A DNA stretch of 64,000 bases, from the NCBI RefSeq assembly GCF_000758605.1, contig NZ_CP009282.1:5394001-5458000 (forward strand), read 5' to 3'. Positions 18,409-27,383 of this stretch are shown here, in pieces. A program made the translations under genes and the position numbers. The stretch's first letter is position 1, and the number at the start of each line of letters is the position of its first letter. The notes below the pieces were generated by a model. That model was given only the letters and a program-made list of their open reading frames with translations. It made no database searches and was not told the origin of the DNA. Source of the DNA: Paenibacillus sp. FSL R5-0912. Lineage in GTDB: Bacteria > Bacillota > Bacilli > Paenibacillales > Paenibacillaceae.

Positions 18409-18607
18409 TTAAATATCCCCTTTTCCTTCTTATGGTCAATCCGCGACCGGCTCAACCGGCCTTAGTTCAAAGTGTAAGCCTTTTCAGACGGGATTGGGAT
18501 GCAATATCAAACACAGAACATTCACTTTTCTGTGCTCTTCTTCCCCTCGTCCGGCCTAAACCTGTAATATCCTATCCGAAACATGTAAAATTCTTAGCTT
18601 CTTCTCC

Positions 18608-18659
18608 TTGGTCTGTATTGAACGGCAGGAATATGATAAGGTAGATGAAAACGCTTAAT
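18608..18659 (+). promoter_or_regulatory. Candidate promoter and cre-like site of kinase gene
   Basis: TTGGTC at 18608-18613, 18-bp spacer, TATGAT at 18632-18637, then TGAAAACGCTTAAT at 18646-18659, which matches the CcpA consensus TGWAANCGNTNWCA at 12 of 14 positions. The rest of the 274-bp divergent region (18409-18682) shows no other clear element. Confidence 0.4.
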
Positions 18660-18682
18660 ATGTTTTCAACATTTACAAAGGA

Positions 18683-20461
18683 GTGTTCTCAACGGTAAGA
18701 AAATCTACTATTAAAAGCCGCATCATTCTGCTCATGGCCGTATTCGCACTGCTGATTGCGTCGCTGCTGTCTTTTTTCAGCTATGAATTGATTACGTATT
18801 ATCAGCGTAAAACAACCATTCAGGCGACCGAGTTCAATCTGCAGCTGGTTTCCCATATTATTGAACAGGATTTGATTAACCTGTCTGGCCTGGCAATGAC
18901 CTGCAGCACCAACTCGTCCACCAATACCCTGATCACGAATTATTTCGCGTCCAAGAACCCCAGCTCCAAGGAAGCCATTAACGTCTTCAACTCGATGCAA
19001 CAGGAATTCCTGAATAACCGCTCGAACAGCTATGCCCGCCGCCTGATTGTTACGGATAACAACGGAAAGTTTCTGCAGGTGGATAACACCGGCACCTCCG
19101 TTCCGCTTACCATACACAATATCGGTCATATCGCCGGTCTTAATGCAGATGCCGAGGAGCAATGGGATCAGGTGATCAAGGACCCGCTCTCCAACACGAA
19201 TGGAATCCCGTTTGTGTTTCCGATTTACGGCAAAGGAGCTATACGGGTTGGAACGGTATATATGTTAGCCAATACCTCTGTTATCACCGACAAGCTGAAG
19301 GGATACTCCCTGCCGAAGAATTCCCGGCTGCTGCTCACGCTCGGCAATCATCATTATCAGCTTACCGGCGATCAGGTCACAGCCATTACAGAACCTTATG
19401 TACCGGTAGCCTATACCAATGACAAACCTGTCGGCCCGCAAACCGAGCTGTCCATGGTCAAGCTTACGGATGATGAAGAAAGACATATTGTGGTATCTTA
19501 TCCCGTACGCAGCGGAGTCATTCTGTCACAGACTTTATCGAACGACCAGTTCGCGCCCAAGGCAAACATATGGATTCTGGTGATGCTTGGCGTTGTCCTT
19601 CTGGTTATTGTCTTAAGCGCTATCATTACGCTGTATTTGACCCGTACGATCAGTCTTCCAGTAGAGAAGCTCAAGAAGCGCATCGATAAGATTGCCCAGG
19701 GTAATTTCCTGATTGACCGCAATATTGAGTGGAAAAGCGAGCTCGGCGACGTCGGACGCGGCATTAACCGCCTGTCTCAGGATATCGTGGCCCTCATGGA
19801 CAGCCGGCTCGCGGACGAGAAGCAGAAGCAGGAGCTGGAATACCGGATGCTGCAGAGCCAGATCAATCCGCATTTTCTCTACAACACACTGAATTCAATC
19901 AAATGGATGGCCACGATCCAGAATGCTACAGGCATTGCAGAGATGACGACTTCACTGTCCAGACTGCTCCGCAGCATCGCCAAGGATAACCGGCGGCTGA
20001 TGCCGCTGAAGGATGAGCTGAGCCTGCTCGATGACTATTTCCTGATCCAGAAATACCGCTATGGCAGCACGGTCACCATGGTCAAAGACATTGAGAATGA
20101 AGAGCTGCTCACCGGCCTGATTCCCCGCTTCACGCTTCAGCCGCTGGTGGAGAATGCGATCTTCCATGGCATTGAGCCCAAGGGCCGTGGCAATATTATC
20201 ATCACGGTCTCCAAAAGCGGATTCGCCGATATCCTGGTCACGATCGAAGACAATGGTGTCGGCATGAAGGAAGAGCAAATCTCCACAATTCTATCCGTTC
20301 CTGAGGATGAATCCAAGGGGATGCTCGAGAATGTCGGACTGCGCAGCGTGAATGAACGCCTGCAGCTGGCTTTTGGCGGGAATTACGGCCTATCTATTGA
20401 GAGTGAGCTTGGACAATATACCATCATGAAGCTGCTCCTGCCCTTCCTGCAGAGAGAGTAG
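18683..20461 (+). CDS. YesM-type sensor histidine kinase
   Basis: 592-residue membrane kinase: membrane segment 12-34, extracellular sensor to about 295, membrane segment 296-320, HAMP 320-375, phospho-acceptor His397 in the classical QSQINPHFLYNTL, and a C-terminal ATPase domain with N-box VENAIFHGIEPKG and DNGVGM. The start is unclear: AAAGGAG runs into GTG 18683 with no spacer, while ACG at 18692 sits 8 nt after it, where an ATG would be expected. The regulator gene follows only after a 467-bp gap, unusual for this family. Likely sensor for the divergent sugar ABC operon. Confidence 0.92.
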   Translation: MFSTVRKSTIKSRIILLMAVFALLIASLLSFFSYELITYYQRKTTIQATEFNLQLVSHIIEQDLINLSGLAMTCSTNSSTNTLITNYFASKNPSSKEAINVFNSMQQEFLNNRSNSYARRLIVTDNNGKFLQVDNTGTSVPLTIHNIGHIAGLNADAEEQWDQVIKDPLSNTNGIPFVFPIYGKGAIRVGTVYMLANTSVITDKLKGYSLPKNSRLLLTLGNHHYQLTGDQVTAITEPYVPVAYTNDKPVGPQTELSMVKLTDDEERHIVVSYPVRSGVILSQTLSNDQFAPKANIWILVMLGVVLLVIVLSAIITLYLTRTISLPVEKLKKRIDKIAQGNFLIDRNIEWKSELGDVGRGINRLSQDIVALMDSRLADEKQKQELEYRMLQSQINPHFLYNTLNSIKWMATIQNATGIAEMTTSLSRLLRSIAKDNRRLMPLKDELSLLDDYFLIQKYRYGSTVTMVKDIENEELLTGLIPRFTLQPLVENAIFHGIEPKGRGNIIITVSKSGFADILVTIEDNGVGMKEEQISTILSVPEDESKGMLENVGLRSVNERLQLAFGGNYGLSIESELGQYTIMKLLLPFLQRE

Positions 20462-20928
20462 CTAAGTACAGACTGCGTTACCGTCCCTTTTAGGACTATA
20501 CCTCATCCGCCCGACGTTGCCCAGTAACAGTAACTGTATATAAAAGTGCCGCTATGCTTAAGCAGAACCGCCCTGGCTGTGAAGCTGGGGAGCTGCTGTA
20601 GATTCGGGGGCTGGCGGCTGGAGCTGACTGCTGACTGAAGAGCTGGCGGCTGGCTGAAGAGCTAGAAACCAGCGGTTCCCTCAAGCAAGTGGAAAAATGT
20701 ATCTTAATTGTTCGGTTTCGCAGGATTAGGGGCAATTAAGTGGAAAAATGACATCTACGACTTGAGGTTTCAGCTACTTTGAAAGAAATGAGATCATTTA
20801 AGTGCTTTTTATCCAACTGCTGTAATTGCAAGGCTCCCTCGCTCCTCAGCAAGTGGAGAAAATCCAACTGCTATCATACGTATGAACCATATAAACTCTT
20901 ATATTTCAGCAGACTGAGCAAGGATGTG
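20462..20928 (+). repeat. Non-coding gap with degenerate AAGTGG repeats
   Basis: 467-bp gap between kinase and its regulator. It contains four copies of AAGTGG or AAGTGC followed by an A/T run, starting at 20687, 20738, 20800 and 20851 (spacing 51, 62, 51), the last two also sharing ATCCAACTGCT. Before them lies a GCTGG/GCGGCTGG-rich stretch (20560-20660). An in-frame upstream extension of the regulator reads through here but looks like translated repeat, not protein. Confidence 0.55.
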
Positions 20929-22566
20929 ATGAGCTTGATCAAATTATTAATCGCAGATGACGAGGCCCTGGTCTGTATCGGCCTGCAGTCCATGCTGAAG
21001 TGGGACCAGTACAATATTGAGATTGTAGGCATTGCCCACAACGGCGCCCAGGAAGAGGAGATGATCGATACACTCCGCCCTGACATCGTCATCAGCGATA
21101 TCAAAATGCCGATTAAAAGCGGTCTCGAGGTTGCCGGCTCGGTACGCAAAAAGTATGGCCGGCTGCCGCTCTTCATAATGCTGACCAGCTATGAAGAATT
21201 TCAATACGCCCGCGGAGCGATTGAAGTGCAGGCCACGGATTATCTGGTTAAGCTGGAGCTGACCCCGGAGGCGCTGTCCGAATCCATCCGCAGAGCGATC
21301 GGCATGCTTGAGACTTACCAGACGATGGAGAGCTACCCGAAGCTGGTCCACCGCGGGAATATCCAGGGCCAGCGCGATAAATTCTTCATCCGCCTGTTCA
21401 ACAACCTGTTCGAGAACAAGAACCAGTATCTCCTGCAGAAAGAGGATCTGGACCTGGATTTGCCAGGGGCCGCCTATCTCGTCTGCACCTGCCGCATTCT
21501 GGGTCCAGATACGGTTCCACCGCGCGGCGATAAGCTGGTTGCCTTATGCTCCAGTACCGTACAAATGGCTAAGGATACACTCTCTTCCGTCAGCCCGTGT
21601 TATGTAACCAGTCTGGATCTACGCAATTTCGCCGTAGCACTGCCTCTCCCGGGCACCGATCCACAGCTCTGGATGCCTGACATCCAGAAGCTGCTTGGAG
21701 ACATGGCCTCTGTGCTGCACAACTACTTCAATGTGACGATCATCGGTGCCATCGGCTTTGCCGTCGAAGATCCTTATCTGCTGCGGGAGAGTTATCTTGC
21801 CGCCCGGAAGGCACTTCCGGCCGCGGTTAAAGAGCGCTCCTTCGTCTTCTTCACAGAGGGCGAGACACTTCTGCAGGAGCATCTGATGTTCGATTTCTCC
21901 GAATCACGTTCGGAGATCCGCCGTGCTTTTGAAGAGATGGATACCCGGGCCTTGTACACCATTATCTCCAGAATGATCGAAATCTTCGACGGCCGGTCCG
22001 ACCTGCTGGTTCCCGCCACCGATGCCGCCTGCAATATCCTGTATATGGCCACTTCCCTGCTTGCGGACGGGGAGAACATTGTGGAGCAGATATTTGAGAA
22101 TGAGCCGGAGGGCTACCGGGCCATTTATCAGATGCATACTATAGAAGAAATCGCCGGCTGGCTGATCCAGTTCCGGGACGGATGCGAAGGTATCCTCTCC
22201 ACCCGCAGACAGAGCTACAAGGAGCAGGTCGTGAAGAATGTCCAGGAATATATCAAAAGAAATCTTGGCAGTAAGCTGTCGCTCAATCAGGTGGCGGATG
22301 TGTTCAATTTCAGTCCTAACTATCTGAGCCATCTGTTCTCCAAGGTCGCCAAGGTAAACTATGTAGAGTATATCACAGAGATCAAAATCACCACCGCCAA
22401 GGAAATGATGGTCCGCGGGGAAGGCCGGATCTACGAGATCTCGCAGAAGCTCGGCTACGAGAGCGCCTTTTACTTCAGCAAGGTATTCAAGAAGGTCACC
22501 GGTCTCTCCCCCCGGGATTACATGCAGCAGATTGAATCAGGTACGGAGGATGTGCGGAGTCATTGA
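20929..22566 (+). CDS. YesN-type response regulator, AraC family
   Basis: 545-residue DNA-binding response regulator. Start ATG 20929 (MSLIKLLIADDE) places the receiver domain directly at the N-terminus; AAGGATG precedes it. Phospho-acceptor Asp57 (VISDIKMP) and Lys108 (YLVKLELT) are present. The middle part is variable; the C-terminal 100 residues form two AraC helix-turn-helix motifs (LSLNQVADVFNFSPNYLSHLFSK and LGYESAFYFSKVFKKVTGLSP regions). Cytoplasmic partner of the kinase at 18683; the target is probably the ABC operon at 18408 and perhaps the GH59 gene. Confidence 0.93.
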   Translation: MSLIKLLIADDEALVCIGLQSMLKWDQYNIEIVGIAHNGAQEEEMIDTLRPDIVISDIKMPIKSGLEVAGSVRKKYGRLPLFIMLTSYEEFQYARGAIEVQATDYLVKLELTPEALSESIRRAIGMLETYQTMESYPKLVHRGNIQGQRDKFFIRLFNNLFENKNQYLLQKEDLDLDLPGAAYLVCTCRILGPDTVPPRGDKLVALCSSTVQMAKDTLSSVSPCYVTSLDLRNFAVALPLPGTDPQLWMPDIQKLLGDMASVLHNYFNVTIIGAIGFAVEDPYLLRESYLAARKALPAAVKERSFVFFTEGETLLQEHLMFDFSESRSEIRRAFEEMDTRALYTIISRMIEIFDGRSDLLVPATDAACNILYMATSLLADGENIVEQIFENEPEGYRAIYQMHTIEEIAGWLIQFRDGCEGILSTRRQSYKEQVVKNVQEYIKRNLGSKLSLNQVADVFNFSPNYLSHLFSKVAKVNYVEYITEIKITTAKEMMVRGEGRIYEISQKLGYESAFYFSKVFKKVTGLSPRDYMQQIESGTEDVRSH

Positions 22567-22759
22567 GCTGAACTTGGTTAGGCGGATGACGGAGTTGAAG
22601 TACATGAAGCGATCTGAGTCCGTATGCCTGCCGAATGGCGATATTCATGCAAATAACGGCTCTCCAATCCGCCAGGAATCTGCTGTGTAGCGTGACATAA
22701 CATAAAACTGCTTCATGAGGGCTCATGTCCATCATGTCTCATAACGAGCCTGCTCCTGA

Positions 22760-22810
22760 AAGAGATTGCCCAAAAGCCATGTAATGGCGCCTTGGGGCAA
22801 TCTCTTATTT
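22760..22810 (+). terminator. Rho-independent terminator after regulator gene
   Basis: AAGAGATTGCCC (22760-22771) pairs with GGGCAATCTCTT (22795-22806), with an inner GCCAT/ATGGC stem; ATTTTAT follows. Same design as the hairpin at 6626. The rest of 22567-22920 shows no gene I can support. Confidence 0.75.
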
Positions 22811-22922
22811 TATAGTTAACGAAACTTTTACCCGGTTAAGGCACAAACTACGGCCATTGCACAGTTGAGGCAGGAGGAGCTCTCATCGACGCCCTCCTAA
22901 TGTAAGCGCCTCAAAAATCCAC

Positions 22923-22951
22923 TTGAAAGAACATGAAAGTAGTGGTAGGAT
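22923..22951 (+). promoter_or_regulatory. Promoter of LacI-family regulator gene
   Basis: TTGAAA (22923-22928), 17-bp spacer, TAGGAT (22946-22951). The predicted transcription start (about 22958) is directly followed by a palindromic operator. Confidence 0.5.
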
Positions 22952-22961
22952 AAAAGCGAAG

Positions 22962-22985
22962 TTTTAGTAAATATATTAACTAAAA
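22962..22985 (+). promoter_or_regulatory. Palindromic operator before LacI-family gene
   Basis: 24-bp near-perfect palindrome, half sites TTTTAGT and ACTAAAA around AATATATT, with a single mismatched pair. It lies between the predicted promoter and the TTG start, overlapping the ribosome-binding region. Most likely the binding site of the regulator itself (autorepression). No second copy was found before the alpha-galactosidase gene. Confidence 0.6.
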
Positions 22986-22999
22986 AGGCGTGAAGCAGC

Positions 23000-23989
23000 T
23001 TGGCAACGATTAAAGACATCGCCCGTGAGGCGGGTGTATCAGCCGCAACCGTATCGAGAGTGCTAAATAATGACCTGTCCCTGGCTGTCAGTGACGACAC
23101 GCGGAGCCGTGTGTTTGCAGTCGCAGAGCAGCTTGGCTACAAGCCCTCACGGTTAAGGCAGCTGAAGCGGGAGACTGAGCTGAGCAGCAAAGCTATTACG
23201 CTTCTGCTCTGGTGCTCGGCGGAAGAAGAACGGGAAGATCCGTATTACGGCTCAATCCGCCGCGGGGTTGAGCTGCGCTGTGAGGAGCTGGGGATTGTGC
23301 TCGGCCAGACGCTGCGCGGACGTAACCTCCTGCCCCCGCTCCGGGCCGATGATGGACTTATCGTCGTAGGCGGCTTCGACCCCAAGGAATTCGAGAGGCT
23401 GCATGCCGACAAAAGCACGACCGTACTGGTCGACCAGTACGAGGAACACCTGGAGTACGACTCCGTGCAGACGCATTTCCGTCAGGCTGTCGGTCAGGCG
23501 CTTACTCATCTGCTGGACCTTGGCCACCGGGATATTGCCTTCATCGGCGGCGGCAGTGAAGGCGAGCGCCGGGCGCATCACTTCAGCCGTATGATGCAGA
23601 GCCAGGGCTGCTACGATCCGGAACTGGTCCGCAAGGGCAGCTGGAGCAGTGCTGACGGTTACCGGATGATGGACGAGCTGCTGGCAGGTGGCAAGCGGCC
23701 AACCGCCTGCTTCGCGGCCAGTGACCCGCTGGCGGTCGGCGCCCTCCGCGCCCTGCACGACCACGGCGTGCAGGTGCCTGCAGAGATGGCCATTGTCGGC
23801 TTCGATGATATCGAGATGGCCGCCTACGTCCAGCCCCCGCTGACAACGGTGCGCGCCTATCCCGAACAGATGGGCAAAGCGGCTGTCCAGCTGCTCGCCG
23901 AGCGGTTCGAAGGACGCGAAGTGCCATCGCATACGATTATCGGCACGAAGCTGATCGTCAGGGAGACCAGCGGCGGGACACCAGAGTAA
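23000..23989 (+). CDS. LacI-family transcriptional regulator of alpha-galactosidase
   Basis: 329 residues: N-terminal LacI helix-turn-helix (ATIKDIAREAGVSAATVSRVL, hinge to about 58) and a periplasmic-binding-like effector domain with the usual C-terminal TTVRAYPEQMGKAAVQLL motif. Start is TTG 23000, fixed by homology since the HTH begins at once. The next gene, 103 bp downstream on the same strand, is an alpha-galactosidase, and no promoter was recognised between them, so regulator and enzyme are probably co-transcribed and induced by an alpha-galactoside such as melibiose or raffinose (inference). Confidence 0.92.
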   Translation: MATIKDIAREAGVSAATVSRVLNNDLSLAVSDDTRSRVFAVAEQLGYKPSRLRQLKRETELSSKAITLLLWCSAEEEREDPYYGSIRRGVELRCEELGIVLGQTLRGRNLLPPLRADDGLIVVGGFDPKEFERLHADKSTTVLVDQYEEHLEYDSVQTHFRQAVGQALTHLLDLGHRDIAFIGGGSEGERRAHHFSRMMQSQGCYDPELVRKGSWSSADGYRMMDELLAGGKRPTACFAASDPLAVGALRALHDHGVQVPAEMAIVGFDDIEMAAYVQPPLTTVRAYPEQMGKAAVQLLAERFEGREVPSHTIIGTKLIVRETSGGTPE

Positions 23990-24092
23990 CAGTAGCCCGG
24001 TACACACAGAAATCATGTAATGCATATCACCAGTACAGAAGGTTCTGACGGTTCAGACATCCGGACCGTATCTCACTTCACAAGGAGAGTAT

Positions 24093-26399
24093 ATGAATAT
24101 GAACATTTATGCAGACGAAACACTGGGATTGTTCCACCTTCAATCCAAAGATACCAGCTATATTATCCAACTGGTGGAAGGCTATCCCGCCCATGTATAC
24201 TGGGGTCCACAGCTCCGCCATGACAACAGCCTGACCGGGGCGCTAGAGCTGCGCGAGCGCGCATCCTTCTCCCCAACCCCGCTGCTGCAGAAGCCCACCC
24301 TTTCTCTGGATGCTCTGCCCCAGGAATATCCGCAGTATGGAACAAGCGACTTCCGCCGCCCTGCCTATCAGGTTCAGCTGGCTGACGGCACGCGGATCTC
24401 TGAACTCCAATATGCCGGCTATGCCATTACACCGGGCAAGCCTGTACTCGAAGGACTGCCTGCCGTCTATGTCGAGAATGAAGCAGAAGCACAGTCTCTG
24501 GAGCTTACACTGAAGGATGATTACGCGGGTCTGAGCGTTAAGCTGATGTATACCGTCTTCGCTGACCATAGCGCGATTACCCGTTCTGTCCGCTTTGAGC
24601 ATAACGGTGAGGCACCGCTACGGCTGGAACAGGCGCTTAGCGCATCCGTTGATTTCGCCGATTCCTCCTACGATACCCTGCACCTGAGCGGTGCATGGGC
24701 GAGAGAACGCCATGTTCAGCGCCGTCCGCTTACCCCGGGCGCAGCCTTGTCGCTGGAGAGCCGCCGCGGCTCAAGCAGTCACCAGACCAACCCGTTTCTC
24801 GCCCTGCTCCGACCGGGTGCGGATGAAGATCAGGGTGATGTGTTCGGCTTCAATCTGGTCTACAGCGGCAGCTTCGCCGCAACTGCAGAGGTTGAACAGT
24901 TCGGACAAACCCGGGTAAGCATCGGGATTAACCCGTTCGACTTCTCCTGGCTGCTGGAACCGGGCCAATCGTTCCAGACCCCGGAGGCTGTGCTCGTCTA
25001 TTCCAGTGAAGGACTCGGCGGCATGTCACGCACCTATCACCGTCTGTACCGGACCCGGCTGTGCCGCGGCGTTCACCGCGACCAAGCCCGTCCGATTCTC
25101 GTCAATAACTGGGAAGCGACCTATTTCGATTTCGACGCTGACAAAATCGCGGCGATCGCCAAAGAAGCAGGCCCGCTCGGGATTGAACTGTTCGTACTCG
25201 ACGACGGCTGGTTCGGCACACGTGACCGGGACAACAGCTCGCTCGGCGACTGGTTCGAGGACCGCCGCAAGCTGCCTGAAGGTCTGGCCGATCTCGCCAG
25301 CCGTGTTAACAGCGAAGGCCTTCAGTTCGGACTGTGGGTCGAACCGGAGATGGTCTCACCGGACAGCGATCTGTACCGGAAGCATCCGGACTGGTGCCTG
25401 CATGCCGCAGGACGCCGCCGCACGGAAGGCCGCAACCAGCTGATCCTGGATCTCTCCCGCCCGGAAGTATGCGATTATCTGTATGAGACACTCAGCGCAG
25501 TCTTTTCCAGCGCACCCATCACCTACGTCAAATGGGATATGAACCGCAACATGACGGAGATCGCCTCCGCCAAAGCCAGCCCTGAGCGGCAAAAAGAAAC
25601 CGCGCACCGCTATATGCTCGGTCTGTATCATTTGCTGGAGCGCCTGACCTCCCGCTTCCCTCACATTCTGTTCGAGAGCTGCTCCGGCGGCGGCGGCCGG
25701 TTCGATCCGGGAATCCTGTTCTATATGCCGCAAACCTGGACCAGTGACAACACCGATGCGATTGAACGCCTGGCTATTCAATATGGTACAAGTATGGTCT
25801 ATCCGGCCAGCAGCATGGGAGCTCACGTGTCAGCGGTACCGAACCATCAGGTGGACCGCATCACTTCCCTTGCCACCCGCGGGGATGTAGCGATGAGCGG
25901 CAACTTCGGCTATGAGATGGATCTTACCAAGTTCACGGAAGCCGAGAAGGATCTGGCTGCCCGGCAGATTGCCCAGTACAAGGAGATCCGCACGCTAGTG
26001 CAGCAGGGTGATATGTACCGTCTGCTGAGTCCGTTTGAGGGCAGCGGTGATACCGCCTGGATGTTCGTCAGTGAAGATAAGACAGAAGCTTTCGTAGCCT
26101 ATTTCCGGGTGCTTGCCATACCTAACGCACCGATCTCCCGCCTTACGCTCAAAGGACTCCATCCGGAGCTGGATTATGTCATTGAGACGGGTGCAAAAGG
26201 CAGTATCGCGCATGTCCACGGCGGCGCAGAAGCCTCTGCACCTGCAGAAGGCGACAGCTCCGCTCCATTCCAGACCGCCTTCGACGGCACACCGCTCGGC
26301 GGCGACCGTCTGATGCAAATAGGTCTTGTGGTCTCCGACCTGCGCGGGGATTACGCCAGCTGCACCTATCGATTAAGAGCGGTACAGCGCCAATCCTAA
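24093..26399 (+). CDS. GH36 alpha-galactosidase
   Basis: 768-residue cytoplasmic enzyme without signal peptide, the normal size of clostridial/bacillar GH36. It removes terminal alpha-galactose from melibiose/raffinose-type sugars by a retaining mechanism. Nucleophile Asp482 in YVKWDMNR and acid/base Asp552 in TSDNTDAIE are visible, with the 70-residue spacing of characterised family members; ESCSGGGGRFDPG lies between. AAGGAG precedes the ATG; the second ATG two codons later is also possible. A terminator follows. Confidence 0.96.
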   Translation: MNMNIYADETLGLFHLQSKDTSYIIQLVEGYPAHVYWGPQLRHDNSLTGALELRERASFSPTPLLQKPTLSLDALPQEYPQYGTSDFRRPAYQVQLADGTRISELQYAGYAITPGKPVLEGLPAVYVENEAEAQSLELTLKDDYAGLSVKLMYTVFADHSAITRSVRFEHNGEAPLRLEQALSASVDFADSSYDTLHLSGAWARERHVQRRPLTPGAALSLESRRGSSSHQTNPFLALLRPGADEDQGDVFGFNLVYSGSFAATAEVEQFGQTRVSIGINPFDFSWLLEPGQSFQTPEAVLVYSSEGLGGMSRTYHRLYRTRLCRGVHRDQARPILVNNWEATYFDFDADKIAAIAKEAGPLGIELFVLDDGWFGTRDRDNSSLGDWFEDRRKLPEGLADLASRVNSEGLQFGLWVEPEMVSPDSDLYRKHPDWCLHAAGRRRTEGRNQLILDLSRPEVCDYLYETLSAVFSSAPITYVKWDMNRNMTEIASAKASPERQKETAHRYMLGLYHLLERLTSRFPHILFESCSGGGGRFDPGILFYMPQTWTSDNTDAIERLAIQYGTSMVYPASSMGAHVSAVPNHQVDRITSLATRGDVAMSGNFGYEMDLTKFTEAEKDLAARQIAQYKEIRTLVQQGDMYRLLSPFEGSGDTAWMFVSEDKTEAFVAYFRVLAIPNAPISRLTLKGLHPELDYVIETGAKGSIAHVHGGAEASAPAEGDSSAPFQTAFDGTPLGGDRLMQIGLVVSDLRGDYASCTYRLRAVQRQS

Positions 26400-26405
26400 A
26401 CTTTG

Positions 26406-26443
26406 AAAAGGCTTCAGTCTCCCCGGGGACTGAAGCCTTTTGG
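26406..26443 (+). terminator. Terminator after alpha-galactosidase
   Basis: AAAAGGCTTCAGT (26406-26418) pairs with ACTGAAGCCTTTT (26429-26441); the loop holds CCCCGGGG that can extend the stem. Confidence 0.8.
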
Positions 26444-26732
26444 TTATATGGGTCGGCGAGGCTCCCGCAATATCTCATCCATCAACTGAAATTGTTGTAC
26501 GAAATGCAGCATTTCTGCTCCCTCAGTAGTAACTAACCAGGTGAGGGAAAGCGATTTTTTTGTAAAATTTTAAATATTCACTATTCAGACACTAATTGCT
26601 CATTGTGCAATCTTTCTCTTTGGGCAATAATATAGACTATAGATGATATCAATAGCCAAGTGGAAATGGCATGGCTGCCTTCCATAGGGGCAGCACCGTT
26701 TCAGCGGGAAAGATAAGGAGGAAGCATAGAAC
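26444..26732 (+). other. Intergenic region before TetR gene
   Basis: No gene. It holds small palindromes: AAATGCAGCATTT (about 26502-26514) and ATTGC...GCAAT (26594-26610), either of which could be an operator, and at 26695-26710 a 16-bp sequence ACCGTTTCAGCGGGAA that recurs at 29781-29796 behind the MMPL gene. Confidence 0.4.
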
Positions 26733-27350
26733 TTGAATCCCAAACTGACACTGCGGGACAAAAAAAAAGAAGCCACCGCCTACGCTTTAGCTATTGCCGC
26801 CTTCGAGCTTGCGGTTGAGCAAGGCATGGACGGCTTCATCGTTGATGACATTGTCCATAAAGCTGGTTATTCCCGGCGGACCTTTGCGAATTACTTCTCC
26901 TGTAAAGAGGAGGCAGTGGCGGCCTATTTCATCAGCAGCGCTGCCCATGAGCATGACAACCAGCTGTTCGACATTCTGCCTCAGGATGCTACACCTCTGG
27001 AAGCCATGTACAATCTGCTCAAGCTGCAGTTCACCTCCGAGTTTCTGCATAAGCTGCGGCAGTTCGTATCCCTGGCGAATCAGTACCCTTCACTGGAGCC
27101 TTACATCCTGAGCGTATTCCGCCGCCTGCAGATCGCAGCCGAGGAAGTGCTGGAGCTGTTCTCCCGGGGCCGTTACGATGACGGATATACCCACCTTCTC
27201 GCCGGTGCTGTCTACGGGGCATTCGTCCCTATTCTGGACGGACGCCTCAACGTCATGCTGCCGGGCGAAACACAGGATGAGCCCTCCAGTGCCATGCCGT
27301 TTGATCAATATTTGAATTCCATGTTTGCTTACTTACGCAACGGCTTCTAA
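26733..27350 (+). CDS. TetR-family transcriptional regulator
   Basis: 205 residues. The N-terminal helix-turn-helix is clear (FIVDDIVHKAGYSRRTFANYFSCKEE region, residues about 33-60); the C-terminal ligand-binding part is unlike anything I can name. Start TTG 26733, preceded by AAGGAGG at 11 nt. The gene lies 33 bp before an MMPL transporter on the same strand, the standard arrangement in which a TetR protein represses the efflux pump and is released by the pump's substrate. Confidence 0.9.
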   Translation: MNPKLTLRDKKKEATAYALAIAAFELAVEQGMDGFIVDDIVHKAGYSRRTFANYFSCKEEAVAAYFISSAAHEHDNQLFDILPQDATPLEAMYNLLKLQFTSEFLHKLRQFVSLANQYPSLEPYILSVFRRLQIAAEEVLELFSRGRYDDGYTHLLAGAVYGAFVPILDGRLNVMLPGETQDEPSSAMPFDQYLNSMFAYLRNGF

Positions 27351-27383
27351 TTAAATTCACAGATAAAGAGGAGAAACCATTAC

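Noticed and set aside
20779..20928. 50-residue N-terminal extension of the response regulator, with a Cys cluster
   Set aside because: Lies in the intergenic repeat; the receiver domain starts exactly at ATG 20929.
22496..22735. 79-codon minus-strand frame behind the regulator gene
   Set aside because: No ribosome site and overlaps the 3' end of the regulator gene; may be a translated intergenic repeat.
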